This document shows, one piece after another, positions 22,495 to 32,898 of a DNA stretch of 64,000 bases (position 1 is its first letter; each line of letters opens with the position of its first letter). Source of the DNA: Adiantum capillus-veneris (lineage: Eukaryota; Streptophyta; Polypodiopsida; Polypodiales; Pteridaceae); assembly GCA_014529385.2 (NCBI GenBank), contig CM043961.1, forward strand, positions 17,102,978 to 17,166,977. Reading direction: 5' to 3'. The position numbers were made by a program, and so were the translations under genes. A model generated the notes under the pieces. It was not told where the DNA came from and did no database searches. It saw only the letters and a program-made list of their open reading frames with translations.

Positions 22495-23253
22495 ATGGAT
22501 TGCAAACCTATTGCCACTCCCGTGGAAACAGGTTTGAAGTTGAGTCTACATGATGCTGGCGATCCTGCTGATGTCACTCTTTACCAAACTGTTGTTGACT
22601 GCCTCATTGATGTATGCAACACGAGGCCGGATATTCAGTTTGTAGTCTCACAGGTCAACAGATTTATGCATAGCCCAGGGCCTAAGCATTGGCAGGCTGT
22701 CAAGAGGATTTTCCGCTACCTTAGTGGCACTTTACATCTTGGCTTGTTTTATCCCAAGGGGGGATCATTGCCGCCAGACTTACATGCTTTTTGGGACTCA
22801 GATTGGGCTGGTTGTTTTGACACGCGAGTCTCCACAAGTGGTTTTTGTTTCATGCTTGGCAGTTCATGTATATCATGGTTGAGCAAGAAGCAACCTACTG
22901 TGGCCACTTCGAGTTGTGAGGCTGAGTATAGGGCAGTCTTCACAGCTACGGTTGAGTGTGTATGGCTCAGACGCCTTATGGATGATTTGGGTGTTGGACA
23001 TGACACTGAAAACACTATCTACACTGACAGTCACAGCGCATTAGCAGTTGCGAGGAACCCAGTTTTTCATGCTCGCATAAAGCATATGGAGGTGCATTAC
23101 CATTATGTCAGGGAGAGGCTCTCATTAGGAGAGATCAACTTGGCTTATGTGCCAACACAGGACAACCTTGCAGATCTTTTCACAAAGGCATTGTCTCGTG
23201 AGAAGCTTGAAGCTTTCTGCAAAGCTTTGGGCTTACTCCCCTTTGTGGACTGA
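22495..23253 (+). pseudogene. Copia RT C-terminus and RNase H
   Basis: Open for 252 codons from the deletion junction. It begins in the RT tail (DCKPIATPVETGLKL), followed by NTRPDIQFVVSQVNRFM, HWQAVKRIFRYLSGT, and RNase H: FWDSDWAGCFDTRVSTSG, SSCEAEYRAVFTATVE, TDSHSALAVARNPVFHAR, YVPTQDNLADLFTKAL. The RNase H part looks intact, but the RT palm with YVDD is absent, so the protein cannot be a polymerase. Confidence 0.93.
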
Positions 23254-23328
23254 TCATGTCCTCAGGGCATGGCACTTCCCTTTACTCAGGTGCCAACTCT
23301 TGTTCACCACATCACTCCAGGGGGGATT

Positions 23329-23554
23329 TGTTACCATATACATGTGGTAGTGATGTGTGTAAACACACTAGGACCGCTGGGGCATTTTTTCCCTCTTTAG
23401 GAGGTTTTTTCCCCGAGCATTGTATATACGCCCATCACTGTAGGGCTACCTATCTTTCCATTACACACTAAGTAACACACTCTCTATTGTGTGCCTTGAG
23501 CTTCCTTCGTCTTCTCCAAGCTGTGTGCGTTTCTCTACAAATCTAATTCCAACA
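23329..23554 (+). repeat. 3' LTR of the small copia element
   Basis: TGTTACCATATACATG to CTAATTCCAACA, preceded by the purine tract CCAGGGGGGATT (23317-23328). Confidence 0.95.
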
Positions 23555-23883
23555 GTGATTTTTTACAAAATTACCTAATAATGCCCTTACAAGTCATCAA
23601 TAGGGAAGACAGCAAAAGAAAACCTTGACATCGGAAACCCTTGAGTTAATTACTCAAGACCCAACTCTTGCACAACATAATGGTTTGAATTGCATTGACC
23701 TTTAAAGCATGGTAGAGCCAACCAAGGCTATGCATAGACACGATTGTTCAACCCATGTACACAGTTACCTCGGAGTATGCCATCTAGGAGGGGCAATGTG
23801 TGAAGAGGGAGGAAAAAGTTTGATGTTAACGTGTGAGTTTTACAAAATTACCTAATAATGCCCTTACAAGTCATCCATAGGGA

Positions 23884-24957
23884 AAATTTCACTGATAACA
23901 TCTCCCTGAGCTCAGATGGAAAAACTGAAGATACGCTAATGATCAGAAGGACAAGACAGACAAGCATAAAAAATTTCAATCAAATCGGCAGATGGAAGCG
24001 GGAAGCCTAAATTAGGCGGCCAAGGCCTACTTTTGCAAAATTCTTGTAGAATGAGCTATAGAAATTGGATTGGGGAAATTTTATAGTCTAACATAGATTT
24101 CACGGCCTAGTAAAACTAACAGGGATTTGGGAAAAAATGGTTTGGAAAGTCTGAGTATAGATATCCAAGGTAGTCTAAAATCACCTCATTTCCACTTGTC
24201 ACCCTTGGAGAGAGAGCTCTCTACCTTCTTCGCGTGCAATTTTCGGAGTCCACAGTCGCCCGTTTACAGTGCCGTCTCACAGGAGACATGAGAGGTAAGC
24301 TCTATACTTATCAATGATCCATTGTGTCCGGCTGGTGGCTAGTCTAAACCCTAGGAAAAAACCTTAGAATCCGAGCAGTGCATGAAGTTCTACGACCAAA
24401 AATTGACCATAGTAGCCTGTCAGCTAAACCAAATCGGACGAAACTTGAACTATAGCATGTCCCTACATAAAATAGAACACTTCTATATCAACAATTCACC
24501 ATTCAGCAGGGGTCGAGGGGGTCCCAACTAGAAAAGCTAGGTTTTTGGCAAATGCCAGAATTGGATTCTGACTCCACAGACAAGTTATAGACTGGGTTTA
24601 TACACAATGTATATGGTTGGTTTCATAAAATCAATCAAGGCAAGCTCTCAAAAATATGAAAATAGCTCGAAGGCTACAAAGGGTCAAATTTGGCATACGA
24701 AGTCAAACTGACTCCAAATGGGCCAAAAATGGATGAGTTGCTTTAGGACTATGTAGCGGACAAGTCCATAGATTCAAAAGTGACTAACCAACTCCACAGG
24801 CCATGTAGTCACAAAAATTGGTAAATTCAGAGTCGACAATGCATGAAGTGATGCCGACAAGACAAAACTTTACAAAATGCAGTTTAGGACTTGTTTTAGG
24901 TGTATTGAATATATTTAGGACAAAATTTGTCAAGTTTTGCAAAAAAAGTTGACTGTT
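23884..24957 (+). other. Spacer with a possible second promoter/leader start
   Basis: No coding domain. Around 24150-24310 the layout resembles the LTR: a TATA-like GAGTATAGATATCC, a CT-rich GCTCTCTACCTTCTTCGCG, then AGAGGTAAGCTCTATAC, comparable with AGGTAAGAGCTCTACGC in the LTR at ~8124. The similarity is short and judged by eye. If real it would start a separate transcript for the downstream ORF, or supply a splice donor. Confidence 0.3.
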
Positions 24958-25550
24958 GTAAATAGTCGTGATTATTTATTTTTACAATTTTTTGGCTTGA
25001 AAATGGTACTTCACATCACCTAGCATTTGTACACACCTATTACATGCCACATTTCAAGTATGAGCCAAATTGATCAATGATAACTTGAGAAATTGCCAAA
25101 AAACGCAAAGAAGTCCTTTCAAACCAATTTTTGAGTTATCTGTCACTTTTTTTTAATCCAAATAGCCTCAAATCTCATACACAAAGTCCACATTACGCTT
25201 AAAACCAAGTTGCTTCAAAAAATATTCATTTTGATGAAAAAGTAAATAATCGTGACTTTTTTGCCAAGATGGGGGGAAATTGCAACTTTGACTTCATGGG
25301 ACCAAAGCACATGATATCCAAAGTTCATAGATCAAGTTTGACCAAATTTGGAGCTCAAAATCTCAAAATTTCTTTATATCTACTGTTTCAGAGACTGAAA
25401 GCTCAAATCTGGCAACATTTTCACCCTTTGTACTCTAATAAGCCCATATTTCACTCAGAGTATCTATCTGATATATGTTTCAAGCCTATGATGCCAAAAT
25501 TGCAAGAAGTTGAAAAAATCCATCAACTGTAAATAATCGCGATTATTTAC
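24958..25550 (+). repeat. Second array of ~285-bp palindrome units
   Basis: The half-site GTAAATAATCG plus its inverse complement recurs at 24958-24979 (changed), 25242-25263 (second half decayed) and 25529-25550 (perfect). Spacings are 284 and 287 bases, the same period as the array before gag. The array ends about 190 bases before the ATG of the coiled-coil ORF. Confidence 0.85.
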
Positions 25551-25737
25551 TTTTGTTGAAATTTTGCTTGGACTTTATGAATTTGATCTTTACATGTTTT
25601 TATGCATCTATGCATGTTCAAAAATTAATTTGGAGCAAATTGGACTCAATTTTGTCAGCAATTCAGACTAAAGAGCATTTCAGAGTGGAAATTGCAAAAA
25701 ATTTCTTTCTTTGGCACTCTATTCACTTAACAGGAGC

Positions 25738-26549
25738 AATGCAAGCTGCGAAAAAGCCCAAGAATAGGGTCTCCCAAAAAGAGAAGCTGCAAGAGCTGCC
25801 ACCCTACCAACTAGACCCCAGTTCAGTAAAGACGGCCAAAGCAACATATCTATCAAGAGAACATCTTGAAGAGAAAAACACCACAATTTTCATAGGCAGG
25901 TTTAAAAGTGAAGAAGAACATCAAGTAGAGCTGCAACTATTACCTAAAAAAATCTATGATGTCGTGGCAAAGCCTGACAGAAAGGAGGCCAACAGAAGGC
26001 TCGGCCTCAGAGAATTCGATGACCAAGAACCATGTGGTGTAGACTTCCAGAAAGCCTATGAGCTCTTATCTACAATCAAGGAAGACGGATCAGTCCAAAT
26101 TACTGACCAGCAAGGGCAAAAAGTTGAAGTAGTCATCACAAAAGAGATTGTGGCCGAGGCTTTGAAGTTGCCAATAGAGGGGATGACAATGAGGGCCCGT
26201 GAGACAGAAAGACAACAAACACTTTCACCAAGGAGACTGCTGCAGCCACCTTTGCTGATCTCATCTAGAAGCAAGTGGAAGAACCATCACGGTTGTATCA
26301 CCAGCACTTCCATTTTCTAGCAAAAAGACCGCCAAGGTACACAACACCAAATTGCGACTACATTCACACAAGTGTTGAAGTCGACAACCAGGCAACCCAT
26401 TGATCATGCGCAATACGTGCTATCAATGCTGAAAGGTACCAAGAAAGAGGGTAAGATCACATATCTGGGTGCACTTGAGATACTAACAAGACTAGCATAC
26501 CATGGTATCGGCATGGCAGACAATTTGCCGCCTGTCCCAGATTAAAACA
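25738..26549 (+). pseudogene. Downstream ORF, N-terminal globular part
   Basis: Starts plausibly at MQAAKKPKNR (25738). The frame is open to 26320 but the natural continuation shifts near 26210: VEVVITKEIVAEALKLPIEG in one frame, then FTKETAAATFADLI and a frame reading STTRQPIDHAQYVLSML, ITYLGALEILTRLAYHGIG (26460-26510) and a stop at 26543. The helical 'I..ALKLP' block recalls the domain found in plant transposon-associated ORFs, a weak resemblance only. It occupies the position of the env-like ORF of Athila, but I see no signal peptide or membrane segment. Confidence 0.5.
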
Positions 26550-26557
26550 CATGGATT

Positions 26558-28102
26558 GTGTTAGCACAGCCATCTCCAAGAACCACAAGGTCGGCAAAAA
26601 GAGTTTACAAATCTGATGAAGAGTCTGCAGAAAGATCTCATGAAGCACATAGCAGTGAAAGCTCAGACAATGAAGAGAAGAGAGCCAAAAGAGAGGAGAT
26701 GAAAAAGAAGGTAGTGGCTGCGCAAGAACCTCAGCAAAAGAAGGTGAGGTTTGAAAGGGAAAAAGAAACCTACGAAAGAAGCTGCCAAGCTGTAGATGAG
26801 GACCCAGCACGGTGGGTTCCAAGAGATATAAAAGGCCCTCGAACCAAGAATCCTGCCAGGAGAGAACCCAAGGATTCTCTTTAACGCATGTACCAGGAAG
26901 CAGAAGCCTTAAAGCAAAAAGAAGCTCAAGAAGCAGAAAGAAAAGCAAGGGAAGATGCGGTGGAGCAGTAGAGACAAGCTGAAGCGGCACAACAAAGTAA
27001 AAGCCAACACGAACAGGGTGAGATGTCTCCTAGACCATCATCACCATATACGAAACAGGAAGACCAACCTATGCCAAGCCCACAGAGGGCGAGCAAGCCA
27101 AAGAAAAGGAGCCTGAATATGAACTAGAGGAGGCAACAAAGTTTGAGCAAACCAAGGAAAAAGAAACAGAAACCACACCCTCTACAACCACCCAACAGGA
27201 AATGATCGAGGCATCCACGAAGCCTCAAGAAGACAAAGCAGCCAAGGCAGCCACACAGCTACAAGGAGAGGTACAACCCTGTCGACCACAAATAGCTTCC
27301 ACAGCCCCACCCCAGGAGCCACCCACAGAGACTGCTGAAACATCTAGGTAGCTCACAAAGCAAGAAGATTGGCAAACAAATGATGAAGTCATCATACAGG
27401 TGAATGAATATGCAAAACAAATGCAAGAGATGACTGAGAAAATGCAAACAGCAGCACTTAGCCGAAGTGCTAAGGCTAGAGAGGTGGAGATGGTCATCCA
27501 CGCTCTCCAAGGACAGCTAGAGGACAAAATGAATGTCATCTCCGATTTGCAAGGACAAATCTAAGAGCTGAGAGCTGAAGCTGAACAACACCAGCTGGCA
27601 AAAGAGAAGCAACAAAAGGAAATGGAAGAGCTAGGTGAACTTCTCACGAAGTTATCAGATGCCTGCAAGACCAAAGACGAACAACTGACAGAGGTTACCA
27701 ATGAACTCTTAACTACAACTCTATCAGTACAAAAGATCCAAGTGCAGCTCGACGTAGCGAATGCTTTACTGCAATATTCAGAGCAAAGGATCAATGATCA
27801 GGCAACCTTTTTGCGACAAATAAGGGAAAATTCCGCAGTTGCCTCGATCAAAGGTACAGATGAAGTATACAAAGCTTTAGAAAAGAACAACAAAGATCTT
27901 GAACTCGAGCTAAAGTTAGAGCAATCACAAGGAAGAGACCTTGCATTGATGCGGGTACAAAGAGAAGAACAGCTGCTCAAGGAGATAACAGAGCTCAAGC
28001 GAGTTAATCAGCTGCCTGCAAGACGGTTAGCCAGAGATACAAGAAGAATCTGGTACATCAGAGCAACCACACATTGGAATTCCCTCAGTCTCTTTCGCTG
28101 AG
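26558..28102 (+). pseudogene. Downstream ORF, charged linker and long coiled coil
   Basis: The charged segment 26558-26884 is Glu/Lys-rich (DEESAERSHEAHSSESSDNE; KREEMKKKVVAAQ). A Pro-rich stretch follows, then long heptad-like helices from 27360 to 27565 (VNEYAKQMQEMTEKMQTAAL) and 27622-28101 (MEELGELLTKLSDACKTKDE; LEKNNKDLELELKLEQSQG; LLKEITELKRVNQL). Stops at ~26882, ~26971, ~27348 and ~27563 break it. The coiled coil suggests oligomerisation, by composition and heptads only. Confidence 0.6.
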
Positions 28103-28249
28103 ATGGAAACACAGTCAACAGAAGGGCTAGGTGGAGAGAAAGATTTCCAAGTTACAATAATAGATGCTGATCAAGTGCCAATGGTCTAGCTGTCTAAAGC
28201 TGAAGAAGACGCACTTAAGGAAGCAGGTCGCTCAAGAAACAAACAAACA

Positions 28250-29139
28250 ATGAAAAACAACGATGGATTGGAAGTTGAGAGTTCTCCATTCAGTCAATGT
28301 TACTCAACTCACTCCCAACCAAATCAATGCACAATGACAGCAACAATCACTGCCATATCCCTTGATCACAAAGACATGCAGGTAGAAGGCGCAGAAGAAG
28401 TCCACCCCAAGTGGAGAAAGAGCTGGTTGAACAAGAATCCCAGTTACTTAATTCTGTTCACAAGAGCACGTGCAGCACTTCAGAAAGACCCGACCTTTTT
28501 TCCTGTAGTACCAACGGTAAGGACATGGCAAGCACATGAAGCCATGACAAAGAAGCGGCCTACATGGCTGAATTATCCAAGATTGCCAGCTCCAAAAAAG
28601 GGAACACAGACAGAGGAATACATGGTGAAAACCCTAACGGATGCCATGACACTCTTCAAAAGTCTCCTTGATCTCTGATGTGCTATGATCTACAAGATTT
28701 GTTGAATGTTATTCACATGCATTAAAGCATTTCACGAGCCAGAGCAAGCAGGAGCACCGTGGATGTCATTCCTTGAGGGCAACAAGGGTCTTTGCTACGA
28801 CCTAAGCGGCCAACCTTCCGAAGAAGTTCTTTATGGCTTCTATGCCCGATGCATGTTCTTGCCATCTAGCAATATGTTTGAGGAAGCGTTCTATACAGGA
28901 TTTTTCACTTGACGAACGAAGATTTCTGGGCTAGTGATCAAGAACCTAACCTCCAGATTTGTAAGCTACTCAACCATTGAGCTAAAAAACAGGGTCATCA
29001 CGCAATTTTTGCAAGTTCCAGACAAGAAAGAAAGATCAGATATGAGAAAGCTTTGCATGCACTTAAAGACCGCCTTGCCAGCCATCAACCCGAAGATTGC
29101 TTCAGTCCATAAAGCTATGTCAAGGGACGACACAGGCGA
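28250..29139 (+). pseudogene. Downstream ORF, C-terminal globular part
   Basis: Frames 28250-28678, 28706-28912 and 28934-29209 follow one another with short frame breaks. Notable segments: HPKWRKSWLNKNPSYLILF, GAPWMSFLEGNKGLCYDL, PSEEVLYGFYARCMFLPS and a helical end LQVPDKKERSDMRKLCMHL. I recognise no family. The coding appears to run to the polypurine tract before the 3' LTR. Together with 25738-28102 this would have been one protein of about 1,050 residues. Confidence 0.5.
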
Positions 29140-29160
29140 GGGGGGGGGGGGGGGGGGGAA
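29131..29160 (+). other. Polypurine tract with 19 consecutive G
   Basis: The run 29140-29158 of G followed by AA directly precedes the 3' LTR start TGTTAGCAGC, the place where plus-strand priming begins. An ordinary tract is mixed A/G; the pure G run probably expanded after insertion. Confidence 0.85.
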
Positions 29161-30067
29161 TGTTAGCAGCAAGCTAACTTGGATACCATTTTCGAAGCTC
29201 TCATTGTAAAAACGTTTATTATTTTGATGAATCGGAAATATTGAAACTCCTATTTTCCAGATAAATATTGTAATTGATGAGCCAAGGCTACAAGCTTCCA
29301 GATTGTATCAACCTGTTTTTAATTAGAGCTTCCAGATTCTTAGTTTTGAGCGCCAAAAACCTTGGCTAAGGTATAAAAGGCAATTTTTTGTAAGTTTTTC
29401 ATAAGTTTTGGATAATGAAATACAACGTGAGCTAACGACGCTCACTTCTCTCCTTCTCGCGCTTCCTACTCCCTCCCCGGTTGTCACATTCCAGTCGCGT
29501 TTGTTGTGTTGCAACCATAGGTAAGAGCTCTATGCATTGATGTAAGCATTTCACAGTATTTTGTAGCTTTTGGCGTCGCCGACCCGTGGCCTAATCTCAT
29601 CATAGGTAGGAATTTACACTTCAAAATCAAAAACTAAGTATAGCCGGGGTATTGGGGTATCATTGCTAAGCATTTAGATGCATTCTGGGTCGAAAACGAC
29701 TAGGTCAAAATCCCACTACTATTAATAATCGCGATTTTTGCACTTGACCTAAAGTGAGATTTGAGACCATAAGCATGTGTGCTTAGGTCTTATAAACACG
29801 TTCTAAAAGTTTCATTACGTTTGGATGTCATTTGATGCTGTAACGGATGTGATTTGTTTGCGATGAGTGATTGGTTTTTGGTGATTTCAGACACTTGAGT
29901 GTAGCCTGAGTTAGATGCGAGTTGTTGTTGTTTTCCAAGAGATTGACAACCTCTTGTGTCCTCTATACACTAGCCGAGTCAGATTCAATCCATGGATTGA
30001 TAAATTTTTTGGTGGTTCTCGCTATGTCTGCAATACGATAAGAGTGAGGCTAGACACACGTCCCACA
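29161..30067 (+). repeat. 3' LTR of the Athila/Tat-like element
   Basis: 907 bp, TGTTAGCAGC to CGTCCCACA, collinear with 7764-8674. Confidence 0.9.
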
Positions 30068-30273
30068 TTAGGTGTAGAGGCACACTGCTCAAGCAAGCAG
30101 GGGCTGTGCTTAAGCAAGGGGGGTGCTAGCTGAGCCTCACAAGAGGAAAAGAACGACACTTGTCAAGAGGCTACACACCTTGCCCCAAAGGAAGCCAAGC
30201 TCTCATTGGCTAGAGGGCTACATGGCCCAATGAGCTTGAAGGGAAGCCTAGGAAAGGGGGTCGACCAAGCTAC

Positions 30274-30352
<79 letters not shown>

Positions 30353-31103
30353 TTGAGCCTCCCACGAGCCCTCTCACTCTCTCATTCTCTTCACACACCC
30401 TTGTGAAGCAAGAACTCCATATTCTTCTCCAAGCTTGAGAAGTTGAGTGCCTACCACAACAAGCTCTTGGCTATGGATGCAAATCCACACAAGAGAATGC
30501 TTATGATTCCTTATCAATCTCTCTAATCTCCATTATCACTATGCCAAGATATGCTACAAGAGCTATGAGTGATTATGTGTAAGGTGGTATTGCTTTCTCG
30601 TAGAGATACTTCTACTTCTCTCTTCTTCCTCACTCCTTGATAGCTCTCCTCACCTTTCATGATGTTTGAGGTCTTGGGATTGATGTTGGGCATTCTTCAA
30701 GTTCATGCTAATCATGTTCATTGTTGTTGTTATGCTAATGCTTGGTGAGTGAAGCTTGCCATCTTCACCTCGTCAAGAAGGTCTCAAGGAACACAATAAG
30801 TTGTATTGTAAACAAGTCTTCCGTCATGGAAGAATCTATAATACAAATGCCTATTGGAGGGGGGGGCGGCTCCACCAACTAATCCGGTCCTCTATTGGTG
30901 TCAAATTTCGCTAAACTCGCACTCTCTTTTATAAGTATTGTTGAGGCCATGTTAATGAAGTAATGTGTTAGTGTTGCTCTCTCTCCATCCAAACACTCTC
31001 TTTCTCATTCTACATCTACACACAAAGGAATGCTCAAGGAAATGCTCAATATATGTTATTCACTTTCCGCTCCAACTCAAGTTAAAAGGCTAATTCCATT
31101 ACA
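30068..31103 (+). repeat. Chromovirus LTR fragment (3' part), plus orientation
   Basis: Matches the later two thirds of the LTR 5271-6882: GACACTTGTCAAG, CCAATGAGCTT, GGGGGTCGACC, AATACAAATGCCTATTGGAG, and the end CCATTACA. A TC/AC microsatellite has expanded inside it at the place where copy 1 has a short CACACACTCAC. Short reading frames here are translations of that repeat. Confidence 0.7.
30275..30351. repeat. (TC)n-(AC)n compound microsatellite
   Basis: About 24 bases of TC followed by about 52 bases of AC. Confidence 0.97.
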
Positions 31104-31119
31104 ATAGCCAAGAGTGTTG

Positions 31120-32134
31120 GTGTAGGCTCTGACTTCTCACAAGCTTAGAGAAGGAGGTGGAGATTCTCTACTTTCACCAAGTGAGAATCCATCCACAAAA
31201 TGAGTGTGTGAGAGGTGTATGCCCCCCCAGCACACCCCTTGCTTGCTTGGGGCGAGTTCTACTTTTTGCTCATGCCTCAAGCTCATTGGACCCCTCTCCC
31301 CCTAGACAATCATATGCACCATGCATTTCAAGTACATGGGTAGTCTTTGGACAAGTGTCCTCCTTACCCCTTAGAGAGAGAGAGAGCTTGAAAATATCTA
31401 GATAATTGTTGAATGGAATTTGAAACTCATTGGACCCCTCTTTAGCCCAGTCAATAGCATTCAAGCACACCATGTGGCTAAGCATAGGGAGAGTCTGACA
31501 TGTGTCTCATGTGCCCCTTGAGAAAAGGGTGCCCTTTGGGTGAGTGGGAGGTTAAGTCAAAGATTCCCCTAGATTTGGGCTTTTCCCCTCCTTTGTAGGG
31601 TCCCTTTTTGACTCAAGCACCTTACCCCCCATGCATAGGAAGTTCTCAAGCACCTTCCTCATCAAGCGTGACAAGTACCTCAAGCACCTTAGTCATCAAG
31701 CATGACAAGCACCTCAAGCTTAGGTCGGGTTCCCACCTCAAGCTCAGTCCTAGCTTGCCTAAGGTCAAAGGACTTTTAACACTAACTATTGGAGGTCTTT
31801 AATGAAGCTAACCCTAAGGTCTTTTAAGCTCCATTAGATGCACGTTGCTCTTTGATAGACTACCTCCTTTTGGACCCGTGTTGAGATGTAACCATCTCTC
31901 CTCTTGGTCCCCCATTGAGATAAGTTTAGAAGCACTTATTGCACATTGCTCTTTGGTAGACGCTTTTGGACCCCTATTGAGATGCCACCATCTCTCCTTT
32001 TGGTCCCCTGCAGAGATAGGTCTAGAAGCACATGTCTCTATTCTAACTCTTGTTCCCGTTTATTCTCCCACATTAAATGATGAGTTTAATATGAGCAAAT
32101 CATTTGGGTTAGCTAGATATTAGATTTTATAACA
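31120..32134 (-). repeat. Chromovirus LTR fragment (5' part), minus orientation
   Basis: Read on the minus strand it starts TGTTATAAAATCTAATATC at 32134 and follows the first ~950 bases of the LTR 5271-6882, including the GCTTGAGGTGCTTGA tandem (seen here as TCAAGCACCTCAAGC near 31690-31720). It faces the plus-strand fragment 30068-31103, giving a broken head-to-head arrangement. No purine tract or 3' UTR lies upstream of its start. Confidence 0.7.
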
Positions 32135-32898
32135 TTTAGCTTATTGATAACTTCTTTGATCAAACCTAGAAAGAATAAAGAAATATTTTAATGTGTTGCT
32201 CTATGTAGTAAAGTAGCGATATGAAAAAAATTACAATTATATTGATGTATGTATAGAATTTACTTGTTCTCTTTTCATATCTATGCCTTTGTTTTGGTTG
32301 TGTTTTTCTACGGATCTGTCAATGAATGATCCCATTTTCATAAAGTTTGCAAAACCTTTCATGTAAGAGGCTAGGTGGCAACCAGCCATGTTAAGCAACT
32401 GCATTTGCCTCTCGGTTGAATACTCTGATGGTTGAACTCTGGGATATTTCTTTGAGGCAATGTTTTTCTTGGAAAGGCAACGAAGTCTCTACATGGCTAT
32501 CCAAATATTGGTAATATGTACATTGATATGAATTGAAGGAACATCATATGTTATGTTTTATACACTAGTATACCTTCGAGTTACTCATTTTGTTAGATGT
32601 GTACGTTGCTTGCATTGTTGACGTTATTAGATTTTGTAGTGAGAAATCAATAGTAGAAGGGTGTAAAAAAATAGAACATGTGGTCACAATAATAGACACA
32701 AATACATAATAGGGTTAGAGAGATTTTAATATACGCTAATGACAATGCAAAATAAAAATAAAGAAAAGATTAAAACATCACTTAGTTACATAGTAATTGT
32801 TGCACAATTGTTTCATAAATTAGCACTTTCATTGTAAAACAAAGCCATGGACGAATTGAAAGAATTATATAGATATATATTTAGTTATTAAAATATTA
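32135..32898. other. AT-rich stretch, nothing recognised
   Basis: No domain-bearing frame on either strand; no clear repeat. Confidence 0.4.

Larger units (their letters stand above)
19912..23554 (+). mobile_element. Copia retrotransposon, internally deleted, intact ends
   Basis: LTRs of 227 and 226 bp, a tRNA-Met-type primer site, a polypurine tract, and a perfect 5-bp target-site duplication GTGAT (19907-19911 and 23555-23559). Gene order is gag, protease, integrase, RT/RNase H, as in Ty1/copia. Only 3.64 kb long because the integrase C-terminus and most of RT are missing at one junction (~22490-22500). The two LTRs are nearly identical by eye (a handful of differences), so it inserted much later than the host Athila/Tat-like element. 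Confidence 0.95.
19653..23883 (+). repeat. Tandem duplication (~300 bp unit), first copy split by a copia insertion
   Basis: Copy 1 is 19653-19911 plus 23560-23603; copy 2 is 23604-23883. Shared words include GAAACCCTTAAGTTAATTAC/GAAACCCTTGAGTTAATTAC, AAGGCTATGCATAGACACG and CCCTTACAAGTCATC. Copy 2 lacks about 23 bases near the end of the ORF and has a stop (TAA near 23702). The copia element sits in copy 1 only, so the duplication need not be younger than the insertion. Confidence 0.85.
7764..30067 (+). mobile_element. Large Athila/Tat-like Ty3/gypsy retrotransposon with nested copia insertion
   Basis: Two similar LTRs (7764-8674 and 29161-30067), a tRNA-Asp-type primer site, and a polypurine tract directly before the 3' LTR define a 22.3-kb element; without the inserted copia it is about 18.7 kb. 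The order is leader with palindromic repeats, gag, protease, RT, RNase H, two zinc fingers, integrase core, second protease-like domain, basic ORF, second palindromic leader, coiled-coil ORF. By eye the LTRs differ at about 9% of the first ~340 bases, so the insertion is old. I find no matching flanking duplication (CCAAG left, TTAGG right). All pol genes are broken. Confidence 0.88.

Noticed and set aside
30163-30406. ORFs with VCVCVC or HTHTHT runs (also 60654-60935)
   Set aside because: Translations of CA/GT and GA microsatellites.
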